A stretch of 64,000 bases of DNA from Trichomonas vaginalis G3 (taxonomy: Eukaryota; Parabasalia; Trichomonadida; Trichomonadidae), in contig NC_067206.1 in NCBI RefSeq assembly GCF_026262505.1, forward strand, positions 32,813,896 to 32,877,895, written 5' to 3'. A model generated the notes under the pieces. It had not been told where the DNA came from and ran no database searches. It was given only the letters and a program-made list of their open reading frames with translations. Below are positions 40,582 through 51,363 of the stretch, one piece after another; positions within the stretch are counted from its first letter, which is position 1, and the number at the start of each line of letters is the position of its first letter. Position numbers and translations under genes: made by a program.

Positions 40582-41463
40582 ATGCAAGTCAGAAATATTC
40601 AGAACATAGCACCGAGTCTAACTGACAAGAGTATAAAGATATACTATGAACATGTTATGATGAAACCAACCAAAATTCAAGAAAGTCAGTATACTTATGA
40701 ATATCCAAGACACTGGGTAGAGTATGTAGGAGGTGAGAAAGCTATTGAAATCAGACAGGTTCGAAGTATTCCATCAGGAAGAACAATATTATTGAAGAAC
40801 TTTAATGTTTTGAGATATAATGATGAAACAAAGAAGCAAGATAGTTTCCCTGTTGCTGTGTATGTGAACTTAGATACAGGAGATGACATGAAAGTTTTTA
40901 ACACAAAGCTTCAAACGGTAGTGAGAGAACAACTGACTGCGGAAGGGCATCCATTACCTTCAGAAGTTACCATAGCATATAATTTTGAAACAAACTCAAT
41001 AGATTTTAAAGTCATCTCTGCAAAGAAGTCAGGATTTACATTTAATGAAGCAGATGTATATTCGAATGAAAACTTCAAAGCTATTGCATGGTTAGATAAT
41101 GACGATTGCTTTAAGAAAATATTTAAATTCAGTGACTCAAAGATGTCAATAGATGACCTTCGTGGAATGTTACCATCGACGTTTACAGTAGAAGGTTCAG
41201 CAGGATTGCTTACAAGATTGTGAATTGGTGGTATTTGGTCTCGTGAGAACATTGTTATAAAATCCAGTATAAGTGAATTTGCTGAAGAATCTATATTATG
41301 TCTTTCAAACTACATGTATTCGCCGCCGAAGCATTATAGTATAACAAACTTTGTCAGTAAGTTTAACATAAGACTTGTCGAACCTTCTTCAATGAAAGAT
41401 GTTGTGCTACCTAAAGATGGAAAGGATGGACTCATTATTGAGATGATTTTAATAGCATATTAA
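40582..41463 (+). pseudogene. Related ~285-residue E1 protein C, broken
   Basis: Starts MQVRNIQNIAPSLTDKSIKI. Shares the framework of proteins A and B: YTYEYPRHWV, KAIEIRQVRS, and further on ENIVIKSSIS and ILCLSNYMY. The most diverged of the three. The coding signal covers the full family length but not as a single frame. Confidence 0.55.
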
Positions 41464-41688
41464 ATGAGCTTGTTCTTGAAGGTCATTCATGATGAAATAA
41501 CTGTTGTAGAAGATGTTAGCAATTGTTCAGACATTTTGAAGCGTATAGATGATATAAGAAAGAAGTTAGATAGACCGCAAAGCGGTGAGGGCGAAGCCCG
41601 TGAGAACGCTTATGTTTTATTGACTTTCTCCAGTAATGAGAACTTTTATGAGATAATATTGAAGAGAGATGATTTTAATATGGTGTAA
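41464..41688 (+). CDS. Small E1 protein (74 residues) with hairpin-encoded insert
   Basis: MSLFLKVIHDEITVVEDVSN... The segment PQSGEGEAREN is encoded by two adjacent triloop hairpins, CCGC-AAA-GCGG (41575-41585) and GGGC-GAA-GCCC (41589-41599), which sit in frame. The gene ends exactly where the next one starts. Confidence 0.5.
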   Translation: MSLFLKVIHDEITVVEDVSNCSDILKRIDDIRKKLDRPQSGEGEARENAYVLLTFSSNENFYEIILKRDDFNMV

Positions 41689-42213
41689 ATGGTAGCTTGG
41701 GCAGCTTTAGGCGCAATGGGAACAAAAGCATTAGCATTTGGAGCAAAAGCACTTGGAGCTTATGACGCAGTAAATAAAATGAGTGGAGGAAGGGTTTCAA
41801 AGACATTAGATGCAAATAAAGGAAAGATTGGAGGCTGGGTTGTAAAGAAGTTAAGATTAAATAAAATAGGGCTCATAAATAAAGCATCCAATTTGGTTGC
41901 GACTGAGTCAGAAAATGCTTTAGGAAAGGACGATGAGTTTGCAAAACACGCAAAAGACTTTAATGACCAGATGAAAGGTGAAACAATGCATTTAAATAGA
42001 GTCGATGGAACTCTTTCTCCACAACTTCCACCAGCAGTTCTTCCGTATGGTCCCTATGGAATGTATGGAAATCCTTATGAACGACCATTTGACCCATTGA
42101 CTGGTGGAAGTAATTGGTATCATTACGGCCGAAGAAGAAAGACAGTCAAGTTGGAGACAGACGTGAAGAAAGCAACTAAAAAGAAACCAAGGAAGAGAGT
42201 TATAAAGCAATGA
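41689..42213 (+). CDS. Amphipathic, basic-tailed structural protein of E1
   Basis: A 174-residue protein with a Gly/Ala-rich amphipathic N-terminus (MVAWAALGAMGTKALAFGAK), a Pro/Tyr-rich middle (PYGPYGMYGNPYERP) and a Lys/Arg-rich end (KKATKKKPRKRVIK). Such a layout suits a minor virion protein that touches membrane and DNA. Looks whole. Confidence 0.6.
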   Translation: MVAWAALGAMGTKALAFGAKALGAYDAVNKMSGGRVSKTLDANKGKIGGWVVKKLRLNKIGLINKASNLVATESENALGKDDEFAKHAKDFNDQMKGETMHLNRVDGTLSPQLPPAVLPYGPYGMYGNPYERPFDPLTGGSNWYHYGRRRKTVKLETDVKKATKKKPRKRVIKQ

Positions 42214-42281
42214 GAACGTTTATGTTATGAGAAATTTTTAACGTTAGTTTTATTTTTACTGAAAATTTTTATTTGGATGTA

Positions 42282-42608
42282 ATGACGAAAACTATTGAGA
42301 TAACAAACTACAACGGTCATGAGTTCAAGAACTTGTTCTTCGTTCCGCGTGAGAATACATTCTATCAGATACGAGGGAGAAAGGGTAAAGTTAGTTTAAG
42401 CATTTATGATAGCAAACATAATGGAAGATATATACAAGCAGTAGATACAAACGGTAAGCGTGTTTCATTACATTTGTCAAAACTTATAAACATTAATTAT
42501 GACAGCGACTTTGACTCAGACGATTGGAGCGACAGTAGTGAGTCAGAAGATTATGAGCTGTTATGTGAAGCACAGCAATGGGAGGAGTTGCAATACTTTT
42601 GTAAGTGA
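42282..42608 (+). CDS. Small acidic-tailed E1 protein (108 residues)
   Basis: MTKTIEITNYNGHEFKNLFF... ends in an acidic tract (DSDFDSDDWSDSSESED). The ATG at 42282 is preferred over an upstream TTG. Upstream lies GTTAGTTTTATTTTT, the same block seen before each gene of the nested cassette in E2. Function unknown. Confidence 0.55.
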   Translation: MTKTIEITNYNGHEFKNLFFVPRENTFYQIRGRKGKVSLSIYDSKHNGRYIQAVDTNGKRVSLHLSKLININYDSDFDSDDWSDSSESEDYELLCEAQQWEELQYFCK

Positions 42609-42652
42609 GAACATTAGTGGGAACGTTAGTGTGTACGTTAGTGAGAACGTTT
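42605..42652 (+). repeat. Four tandem 12 bp repeats near the right side of E1
   Basis: Consensus GTGRGAACGTTA in units at 42605, 42617, 42629 and 42641; related GAGAACG words occur at 41601 and 42211. May be iterons of a terminal region. Confidence 0.8.
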
Positions 42653-42866
42653 ATTTTTTCATGCACGTGCATTGTGTCGCGGGGAGTTGCCATGGGCAAT
42701 GACCTGCGCACAATATATAACGTACAGAGAGGTGAGATGAGGTGGTTTATGTGATAAATACTTTACGTGGCAGAAATAGTTTAAGGTTATTAGAAATATT
42801 GCATCTGTGATGTAAAATATACGTTAGTGGTTTTGTAAAGTGTCAGATTGACATATCTTCGGTAAG
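42653..42866. other. Right border region of E1
   Basis: Contains a GC-rich patch (GCACGTGC, GCGGGGAGTTGCC) and then A+T-rich DNA leading to a large hairpin at 42853-42897. The element edge is probably here, but no target duplication could be confirmed. Confidence 0.4.
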
Positions 42867-42897
42867 ATGGCGCGCAGTGCCACCGTACTGAAGATAT
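42853..42897. other. Hairpin at the presumed E1/host border
   Basis: ATATCTTCGGTA pairs with TACTGAAGATAT (11 of 12), enclosing TGGC...GCCA. Located where virus-like coding stops and host-like sequence begins. Confidence 0.6.
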
Positions 42898-43247
42898 GGA
42901 TACTAACTAACTATTATAATGATTACAATTCTAGCAAGAAAAATTTTTTCGTTCAGATAATTTGCTATTGTATCTTAAATTTCGAATTTTCACAGAACGA
43001 TCAACAAATAATGTACCACTTTTTATTGGAGGAAGGACTACTTGAATCATTTAATAATAACAGTCTAAGATTTAAAATTGATTTATTGTTGGCTCTTGAA
43101 AAATGCTATTGCATATTCGGAAAGTATGATTTTATGCATTACAAAATTGAATTAATAGATTTATCATATGAGAGCCAATTATTCGAAGAAAATTGCCCAA
43201 ATTTCTTAGAATACTTGATTGAATTAACAGATGAGGATGGTTCATAG
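42867..43247 (+). CDS. Possible fragment of an ARM/HEAT-like host gene
   Basis: A 126-codon frame. From about residue 20 it looks like a C-terminal helical-repeat piece (FLLEEGLLESFNNNSLRFKI, FLEYLIELTDED). Its first codons lie in the border hairpin, so the start is probably accidental. It may be the tail of a gene cut by E1. Confidence 0.35.
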   Translation: MARSATVLKIWILTNYYNDYNSSKKNFFVQIICYCILNFEFSQNDQQIMYHFLLEEGLLESFNNNSLRFKIDLLLALEKCYCIFGKYDFMHYKIELIDLSYESQLFEENCPNFLEYLIELTDEDGS

Positions 43248-44368
43248 AAGTTTATATGAGGATTTACTTTGAATAAATATAATTTTAATGAATTAAAAAT
43301 TAATTTTATATATTTGGCTATTGTTATTATTTTTAGAGTATATGAGTTGGGGCAAAGTGAAACAAATTTTTGACATAAAAGAAAGTCTTTGAAGAGAGTT
43401 AAAGAGAAATTTTTAAAAGATTAAAAAATAGCATATATAAAATTTAAGGATTTGATATGGTAAGGAGATATTATTTGTGACTGTCTCACAGAATGAGACG
43501 TTTCTCTACAATCTTCTTATTCCACATTAATTTTCTTCTCAAATCAAGTTTTTATAGTATACTAATTTTTATTATGAATATACTATAGAGGCATTACATA
43601 CAAACACACCTATTCATCACAAAAATTCACCTAATCTTCCAATCTGTATGTTTTATCAATTGTTATCATTTCATATAATAACAATTTATATGTTTGACTA
43701 ATCTAATTTCATATTTTCCTATTAAATACTAATTTACACAAAAATGGTTTTATCAAATCTTTATGAAGTTATTAAATTCCAGATTTATTGCTTTGCAAGC
43801 TAACTATAATATAGTGTGATAGCCTTATTGAACTTTGATCAAATACTCCTTCGTCCGTTAAAAATTAAGATGCGTTTAAAAAATCGGAAAAAAATTCTTT
43901 TGTTTTATTTTTAATTTTTCAACCGATAAAACTTTTTAGAAAAACTCCAAATTCCAAGAAATGCTTAGATTCAATATGAAGAACATATTCATACAGTCAT
44001 TTCGTTTCAAATTTCAATTTTCAAATCGAACAAAGCTGCAAATTTGAATACTTTACAAAATTTTGAAACGTCTTTTCCCGAATGAATATTGAGTTTCAAG
44101 CCGGACAAGCTATAGCAAAACAGATCCTTATGACCCACTCTATCATTTTGGTTTTTTTGCAAAACGTGGGTAAACACCCATCTCATAACACATTTTTTGC
44201 AAAATTTGGTAAAATCCGTGTAAATGCTCAGATACATGTGGCCAATAATATTTGAATACTGACAGGTCCGGATATTAGGTTTAAATAGCTGATTTAATTC
44301 GAAATATGAAAAAAGATGAAATCTCAATGTAATATAGTAAATTAAGAATCAGTATGAATGGTTATATG
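43248..44368. other. Gene-poor spacer
   Basis: A+T-rich with a small GTCTCA...TGAGAC hairpin near 43484 that resembles words inside the foldback element at 44369. A 106-codon minus frame (44007-44327) has no recognisable features and is not claimed as a gene. Confidence 0.4.
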
Positions 44369-45089
44369 ATTTTGATAAAAGAAAACTGAATGAAATAGAA
44401 AAAATTTGAATTCTTAGAATTTGAAAGTAATGAAAGAAGAAAAAGTGGATTTAGGGGTTTTATGATAGGTTATTGTCGGATATTAGAAGTGAACGTGTTG
44501 AAAAGAGATATTTAATTAATATGAGACAAAATTAAAACACGAAAAGTGCATAATGCACTCTTGTCGGTCGAAGTTCCGCAATCGTATTCTAATTGCGGAA
44601 GATTGTCTCATTCTGGAAGACATTGTCTATGCAAGTCTCCCAGAATGACACATTCATACACAATCTTCTTCTGATTGTGTATCTTTTGTCAACAAAGTGC
44701 AACAGTGCACTGTTATTGTGTGCTATGCGTCATTCTGGGAGACATTGTCTATGCAAGTCTCCAGAATGACACATTCATACACAATCTTCTTCTGATTGTG
44801 TATCTTTTGTCAACAAAGTGCAACAGTGCACTGTTATTGTGTGCTATGCGTCATTCTGGGAGACATTGTCTATGCAAGTCTCCCAGAATGACACATTCAT
44901 ACACAATCTTCAATTCTTGTTTTAATTTTGTCTCATATTAATTAAATATCTCTTTTCAACACGTTCACTTCTAATATCCGACAATAACCTATCATAAAAC
45001 CCCTAAATCCACTTTTTCTTCTTTCATTACTTTCAAATTCTAAGAATCAAATTTTTTTTCTATTTCATTCAGTTTTCTTTTATCAAAAT
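44369..45089. mobile_element. Foldback/MITE element (721 bp) with ~170 bp inverted arms and internal hairpins
   Basis: The left arm 44369-44538 and right arm 44919-45089 are nearly perfect inverted copies, starting ATTTTGATAAAAGAAAACTG. The 380 bp core has hairpins at 44545-44559, 44574-44600 (TTCCGCAAT stem), 44609-44647, 44656-44682 (ATACACAATC stem) and 44697-44710, and tandem copies of a ~122 bp unit. No target duplication is obvious and no coding is seen. Its design, several unlike hairpins in a row, resembles the MITE at 23694. Confidence 0.85.
44609..44905. repeat. Tandem ~122 bp repeat, about 2.4 units, each with three hairpins
   Basis: Units start at 44609, 44731 and 44852 with CATTCTGG. 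Each carries the GTCTCCCAGAATG stem, the ATACACAATC stem and GTGCA-ACAG-TGCAC. An open frame across them is a by-product of the repeat. Confidence 0.85.
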
Positions 45090-46248
45090 AAGGGTTTCGT
45101 TTTGCGAAAAAAACGTACAATACGCAATTTCGCTAAAAAAACATTTAGCTAGCAATTTCGACCTTTGACTCCACTCAAGACGTCACTTTTTTAATTTTGC
45201 GGTATCATATTTTTGGAAAATCTTTATGAATATTATATAAAAAGTCTCTTTAATATCTATATTTCATATTTTTATCGATTTTTAAAGTTTTTGCGAAAAG
45301 TATTCAATTATTTTTGCTATTTTGTCGGGTAAATGTCAGATTTGCGACATTTCTGATATGATATTCAGATTCTACGTTGATAATAATGCTTATAGAACCC
45401 TCTTGCTATTGTGTCAAAATTGCGAAACCGATAGCAAAAATATCTCGCAATATCAAAATTGAGATATTGAGTGAATTATGCATTATAGAGATTAAAAATC
45501 TGATTTGTGAAAACATCTCATCAGTTTCTAGCTAATTCAAAAATCTTTACTATCTTATTCGATTAAAATGAAAAGGGAATAGTTTCATTATGCTTTAAAT
45601 GACAGCCTTATAATATAATCATAGTTTTCGCTCAATATGCAGCATTTTTTATCGAAATCTATGGTCAATGTCCTAAATACTGATTGCTTTGCATTCATAT
45701 CTCTTACATTTTCTATACCCACATCACTATTCATTGCTATTCCTATCTTTTTCATTTTTGTTTGTTTCTCATAATTTCTCAAAAAACACGATAACTTGAT
45801 ATTTGTAAATATCATACTTTATAACGTAAATAAGAACTTGACCTATTAAGAAAAGCAGTAATGAAAAGAAAATCTGAAATTCATAAAAATTACAAGTTTC
45901 TGATGACAATTAGCTTAATTAAACCAGGTACAAGATTATATAATTGTATTTTCTATCCAATTATCCATATAATATCTTATCCAGAAAAAATAACTTGAGT
46001 AGTAGGATAGGAAGGGGTGTGTGACTTTTTTTGTTACGTCTATATATAGATGAAGGTATATTTTAATATCTTCTATACATAGATGATATAAAAATTTTTT
46101 CTTACGTTTTTTAAGTCATGAATTTGTAAGAAAGCGCGACATTATTAAATAAATTAGTAATAAATATTATATACTAAACGCATTAAAAAATTAACATTAA
46201 TTTTAAAATAATTTATTTTTTATCTTTTATAAAAGAAGCTATATATAG
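45090..46248. other. Gene-poor spacer left of E2
   Basis: A+T-rich. Two related words TATAGATGAAGGTATATTTT and ACATAGATGATATAAAAATT lie about 40 bp apart (46046-46100). A 75-codon minus frame (45588-45815) shows no known features. The left end of E2 should lie in 45.9-46.2 kb but no inverted end can be matched within the window. Confidence 0.4.
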
Positions 46249-46839
46249 ATGATGTCAGATATTCCGCGATTAATTAAACATCATTTAAATCCTGAATGGG
46301 TTAAACTTCAATTTAAAAATGAAGATTGCGAATTATTAAATGAATATGAAAGCCAAAATAAGCTAATGAGGTATAAATATAATGATAAAGAATATTTAAT
46401 TTCATGGAATCAATGGAGTCATAATCAAAGACCTCATAAACGAGAAGAAGAAATTGAAAATAATGAAATGGAAATCATTGATGACATTAAAGAGGATGGA
46501 ATTCCTAAATTTTGTAGAAAAACCTTTAGAACTAAGTTAGGAGCATATAAACGTAGAGTATTAAATCCTGAATATCTTAAACATATATTTAAAAAGGAAG
46601 ACTGTGAATTATTAAACGTTAATGAATATGAAAATGCTAAATCAAAACTGAGATATAAATATATTGGAAGTGATGAAAGATGCAAAGATAAAGATAAAGT
46701 TTATACAGTTTCATATAATAACTGGCACACGTTAGGGATAAGAAAACATTTAGGAGATTATGGGAAATGTTCTGAATTCTTTAAATCTAGTATGTACGAG
46801 AGAGTAAAAGAAATTAGAAATAATTATTTTCATGAATGA
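46249..46839 (+). CDS. Protein with a duplicated small domain (196 residues)
   Basis: Two copies of the pattern LNPEWVKLQFKNEDCELLNE / LNPEYLKHIFKKEDCELLN, each followed by a KxRYKY strand and a WNQW or YNNW ending. This resembles repeats found near homing endonucleases and in large-virus proteins, an uncertain resemblance. Leader TATTTTTTATC is Polinton-like. Possibly DNA-binding. Confidence 0.5.
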   Translation: MMSDIPRLIKHHLNPEWVKLQFKNEDCELLNEYESQNKLMRYKYNDKEYLISWNQWSHNQRPHKREEEIENNEMEIIDDIKEDGIPKFCRKTFRTKLGAYKRRVLNPEYLKHIFKKEDCELLNVNEYENAKSKLRYKYIGSDERCKDKDKVYTVSYNNWHTLGIRKHLGDYGKCSEFFKSSMYERVKEIRNNYFHE

Positions 46840-46923
46840 AAGATTCAATACCATAATGAAATACATAATAAAAAAATAAACTTTAAAAAGAATTTGATGA
46901 GTTCAACATAGAACTTTAAGAAA

Positions 46924-47292
46924 CTAATGATTATTTGAATTTATGAAATCAATTATTTGATTCATTCTTTCTTCAATAATTTCTATTCTTTTTGTTAAAT
47001 CATCAATTTTCATTAATGAGGTGATTCTTGATTGAGGAATAGATTTCAAACTAATCACTCCTTTTATTTTTGAAATTTTGAATCCATCAACTTTAAACAT
47101 TTTATTCAATTTACACGTTGTCAATTCTTCAAATAATTTTTTATTATTAGCATAATAGTCATTAAATTCTTCAACAGATGAAAAAATTTTTATTTCAGTA
47201 ATTGGTTTAACAACGTTTATTTTTTGTTGAACATTTTCACTTTCATTTATTTCTTCCTCCTCTGTTTCATTTATTTTTAAAATTGGTTTCAT
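46924..47292 (-). CDS. Coiled-coil E2 protein (122 residues)
   Basis: MKPILKINETEEEEINESEN with an acidic N-terminus, a middle with FEELTTCKLNKMFKVDGFKI, and a C-terminal coiled coil (LTKRIEIIEERMNQIIDFIN). No family recognised. Looks whole. Confidence 0.5.
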   Translation of the reverse strand: MKPILKINETEEEEINESENVQQKINVVKPITEIKIFSSVEEFNDYYANNKKLFEELTTCKLNKMFKVDGFKISKIKGVISLKSIPQSRITSLMKIDDLTKRIEIIEERMNQIIDFINSNNH

Positions 47293-47358
47293 TTATCATT
47301 AAATAAAAATTAGAATATAAGTGATGAAATATATTTTTTAATTAATATTAAATCAGAA

Positions 47359-47595
47359 ATGGCGCAGGATTCTTTAAAAAATTATGGGATGGAATTAAGA
47401 AAGCTGCAGGTTGGGTTCATAAAAATATTATTAAACCCGTTGCAAACTTTTTGGCACCAGTAGCGAAAAACGGCAGGAACTATCATAGGTGGAGTATTAG
47501 GTACTAAAGCAGGTAATCCGGCGATGGGAGCACAAGCAGGTAACGCAGTTGGTGGAATTGCTGAAGGAATACTTAATAAAATAGGAGGTAGATAG
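47359..47595 (+). pseudogene. Amphipathic small E2 protein, broken
   Basis: Coding signal typical of Gly/Lys/Trp-rich amphipathic Polinton proteins (KKAAGWVHKNIIKPV) followed by a Gly/Ala-rich end (GNPAMGAQAGNAVGG). Does not read as one frame. Confidence 0.45.
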
Positions 47596-47599
47596 TGGA

Positions 47600-47832
47600 A
47601 AAATAAATATTATTTTTATCTTAGTATTGGTTGTAGTCTTTGATAAAACTTTTTCTCCTTTATTTAATATTTCTCTTATTGGGGCAGCTTTTGGTGTTAT
47701 TGATTCAGCAACGTCACTAATTGCTTCTTTATTCTTAAATATCCAATTTGCTCCTTTCTTCATTGTTTCCCAAACTTTATGCGCTCCTCTTTTTACTTTA
47801 TCCCACAGTTTCTTAAATATACCTGCAGCCAT
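47600..47832 (-). pseudogene. Second amphipathic small E2 protein, 3' part unclear
   Basis: MAAGIFKKLWDKVKRGAHKV, WETMKKGANWIFKNKEAIS: a basic amphipathic helix protein like pVI/PX types. The frame stays open antisense into 47359-47595, so its real end is uncertain. Confidence 0.45.
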
Positions 47833-47901
47833 AGTTGATTATTTCATTAAAATTAAAAATTCATTTTCATCTTTTAATTTTGATTTTTTATTTATTAATA
47901 A

Positions 47902-49543
47902 ATGACGACTAACTATTTGGTGCCAAACACTAAACCGATTAATGGAAATGTGTTTCATTCATTCGAAAAGATAAATGAAATATTCGCAAAGAATGACGGT
48001 AGAAGATATTATAGAGAACTTGAAAGTTCATGCTATGACTCTGATGCTCCATATTTTGATGATAAACAAAACTCATTTAAGAATTACAAATCCGGCTCAT
48101 GATGTGAATCAATTAGGTGACACATATATTAAACGCAAAGTTAAGCAACTCTAGTTTCAAATAAAGCTTTCACATGTGATGCCGCTTTTAAATGCATGCG
48201 TTTATTCGTTGGTTACAAATCATCAAATCAAAGCTTTAAACAATTAGAAGTAGAAACCGAAAGAGGTGATGCCGGTTATCTTCAGATGGATTGCTCCCGT
48301 GAATCTTTCGCATTTGCAACATATAAACCAAAATCAGAAAGGAAAGTTAAAAAGTTTGTTCATTCGTTATAATAATTGTTCAAAAATATGATAACTCAGT
48401 ATGTGGTAAATATATTGACCCTTCAGAAGTTTTCAAGAACGCAAATGAAGAAGTTGATATCACTTTTGATATGATTATTCCGGTAAATGATTTGTTAGCA
48501 TTTCAGGCGTTCGATGATTATCCTAAATCATTTGGTGAAATCATTCTTAAATATTATGTTTTCAGGGATACTTTAGTATTTTGTCAGGTTGACCCGTTAA
48601 GAGTTGCTGATTTACAAAATTACGTTTATGAAAAGATAACTGATGAAAATTATGAAAAGATTATGAATCATGTTTATAAATATGATCGCAAATTCCAACA
48701 AATCGGACTTCCTACCAAATTAATTACAAGCTTAGCCGCTACATCTGCTGACGCCAACAGTTTGATAGCGTTATTATTTCATGCACAAAGATGGAAGTTT
48801 TAGAGGATAAATGCATTACACCAGGATACGGTTTAATTGAAGAATCAGTTAAAGCAATACCACGTTTATTCAGTAAGGAAGATCCATTCATGATTCCAGC
48901 TCAACATATTGACGTTCGTTCACTAAATGGAGGTTGCATCACTCCTGAAGGTATTAGCTCAGATTTCTCATACGCTCTTCATAATGTTACAGATGTTGTG
49001 TTAACATTTCCGAAGAATGCAATGCAAAGAACAGTTTTAGAAAATCCAATGCTTCGAGGTCTTCAGGTCACTATAGATTCCAGAAACTTCCCCGATCAAG
49101 CGATGACCACAGTGGGTGACATATTCTTTACACGTATGCTTCAAGCTTCTGATTTAGATGGAGTGAATGAATGCACAGAAGAATACGAGGACTCATTAAC
49201 TAGACCACTGAATGATGATAATGGCACGCCATTAGCTAGAACATGGAAAGACCAAACTTCATTCTTATGCACTATTCCAGTTCAACGTGATGGAGCGGGT
49301 ATATTCTTTGATGGATTAGAAACTTTCAACTCACAAGTTACAGTACAAGTGAAAGCTTATCCAATCATTCAGGGTGTAAATGACACTTACTGTTCAAAGG
49401 TGACAAATCCTCCTCAGGTTTGGTTTACTAGGACTACATATTGGACATGGACACCGGATGAAGGTTTGAAATATCATCCAACAGGTACACCACCACAGTA
49501 TAGAAGTTCATATGATGAAATATTGATGAATAGAAATGTTTAA
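47902..49543 (+). pseudogene. Major capsid protein (double jelly-roll) of E2, broken
   Basis: The region codes for a Polinton-type major capsid protein. The 3' two fifths (about 48791-49543) is a long clean stretch with VLEDKCITPGYGLIEESVKA, SDFSYALHNVTDVVLTFP, TVGDIFFTRMLQASD and YWTWTPDEGLKYHP. It is homologous to trichomonad Maverick capsid genes. It builds the icosahedral shell. A few breaks in the 5' part. Confidence 0.7.
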
Positions 49544-49567
49544 AATTATAAATTTATTTTTGATTAA

Positions 49568-50393
49568 ATGGATTTAAATTCATCCACCCCTTATGAAGAA
49601 TTAGCAGGAGTATATAATACATACGTAGATGATATGATTAATGAAGCATTGAGTGATAATAGAAATGCTCTATCTAAGGAAAAATTAATGAAAATTCCAT
49701 ATTCTGAATGTTACTTAAATTCAATCACTGCAGCAATTGGTAAACAAAATAAAGGTAAAACATTAACGATATTAAAACAAATTATCATTATTGCTAACAC
49801 TTCCCCCATTCACATGTGTTAATTTATATCAACCGTTCAGGTTCACCTTCAGATGATACATTTGAATCTTTAAAGCATTTAATCAAAATTCCAATTATTT
49901 ATTTATCACAAGAAGAAGCAGAAGATTATTTAAAAAACTTTTTAATGTATAAAAATTATATAATACAATCAAGAAGCAAGGATTAGAGGATAAAATTATT
50001 GATAAACAACGGGATGAATTATTTGAAACACTTTCTATTTCAAATTTTGATAGAGAATTTTTGCATTCACTCATTTTTCTAGATGATGCAGTGAAATCAA
50101 AACTAATAACAAACGAGAAATCATATTTTAATCAGTTATTAACTCAATGTCGACACATTCAGTGTTCATTCTTCATGGCTGTTCAATATTTCAAAGCATT
50201 AAGCACAAACATTAAATCAAATCTATCAACACTTTTCATTTTCAGTGGGTTTAGTCGTCAACAGTTGAACGTTATGCTTTATCAAGTGAATTTACCAATG
50301 AGCATTAATGAACTTTACACACAATATCAGCAATTAGGTGAACATGGAAAAATAATAGTTGATTTAAATAAAGGAAGTGTTAAATTTGATTAA
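49568..50393 (+). pseudogene. FtsK/HerA-type packaging ATPase of E2, broken
   Basis: The P-loop region (AAIGKQNKGKTLTILKQI), a Walker B-like FLDDAV and the conserved FIFSGFSRQQLNVM match the ATPase at 39678-40565, but the region is not one frame. It follows the capsid gene, the usual order in Polintons. Confidence 0.65.
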
Positions 50394-50434
50394 CTTTTTA
50401 TAATTAATTTTTATTTTTTATTTATAATTAAACA

Positions 50435-51330
50435 TGACAGAAATGCAAATCTTCTACAGGTTCCATTAAAAAAGGACAAACAAAAAGGGTGCATATAATA
50501 GAACTATGAAAGTTCCTGATGGAATGAAAGAATTAGTTCATATTGTTGCTGGTCTTCAAAAAGATGTTAAACAAATGAGAAACGTTTTAACATTACCAGA
50601 AGCTCAAGCATATGCCAAACGTCATGGTCCAAATTGGGAAGCACACGAAGCAGACATTACGGGTCCAAATGGAAAACCTGATGGTATAAATGAAGTTTTC
50701 GTTACTGATGGTCAAGGTAATATTAAAGTCATAAATGGTTATAAATTAACTATATCTGATTATCCTAAACGTAAAGCATATAATGAACGTTATCCTATGC
50801 AATTTGATGAAAATGGAAAAGCTGTTAAACAATACATTGGAGAAGGTGAAAATGGTCCAATTAATTCATACCGTCGTAATCCATATTCTTATTTCAATGA
50901 AGAATTAAATGCTATTGAAGAGGGACCGGATGGATTACCACGATATTCTAACCAGTTTGATGGTCAATATGCAAATATTAGACCTGAAATTTCAGCTAAG
51001 AAATTCTTTAAAGTTGCTTTATTCGATCCAGTTTTCGCAAATGTTAAAGATGAACTTAAACAGCAATTCCAACCAATTATAGTAGCAAGAATTGCATCAG
51101 GTGCTTTATCTCAAGCATTCAAAGATTTAATTAAGAAACCATTATATCAGCAACGAGGTTTAACTTATGATTTAGTTAAGGAATCAGATAAAAGAAAATT
51201 TGAGAAATCAGATGATTATAAGAATGCAATTAATGAATATATTCGGTCTATTAATTTCGATGAAAATGCTAAAAATCAACTTCATGAACAAATACAGGGA
51301 ATAATAGATTCAAAAGTTCCAGCAAAATAA
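50435..51330 (+). pseudogene. Unknown E2 virion-type protein (274-codon main part)
   Basis: The main open part starts at 50506 ([20 protein letters not shown]); a Polinton leader and ATG lie at 50435, so the 5' end is probably broken. Features: coiled coil, then [29 protein letters not shown] and a helical C-terminus. No family recognised. Confidence 0.5.
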
Positions 51331-51363
51331 AAGTTTAAATATATTTTTTTTATTCGATTATAA

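Larger units (their letters stand above)
23240..42900. mobile_element. Polinton/Maverick-like element E1, approximate limits
   Basis: About 19.6 kb, a normal Polinton size. Parts seen: D12 methyltransferase, integrase, PolB-like gene, packaging ATPase, penton-like protein, tail-collar-like and collagen-like fibres, amphipathic small proteins and three related ~285-residue proteins. No double jelly-roll major capsid gene was recognised. It carries two nested DNA transposons. Most genes look whole; about six no longer do, so it is fairly young but no longer intact. Genes use both strands and are spaced by very short divergent promoters. Limits are set by gene content and the GC-rich hairpin sequences at each side, not by proven terminal repeats. 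Confidence 0.7.

Noticed and set aside
44675-44941. 88-codon open frame with repeated peptide
   Set aside because: Produced by the 122 bp tandem repeat of the foldback element; periodic and hairpin-encoded, no protein features.
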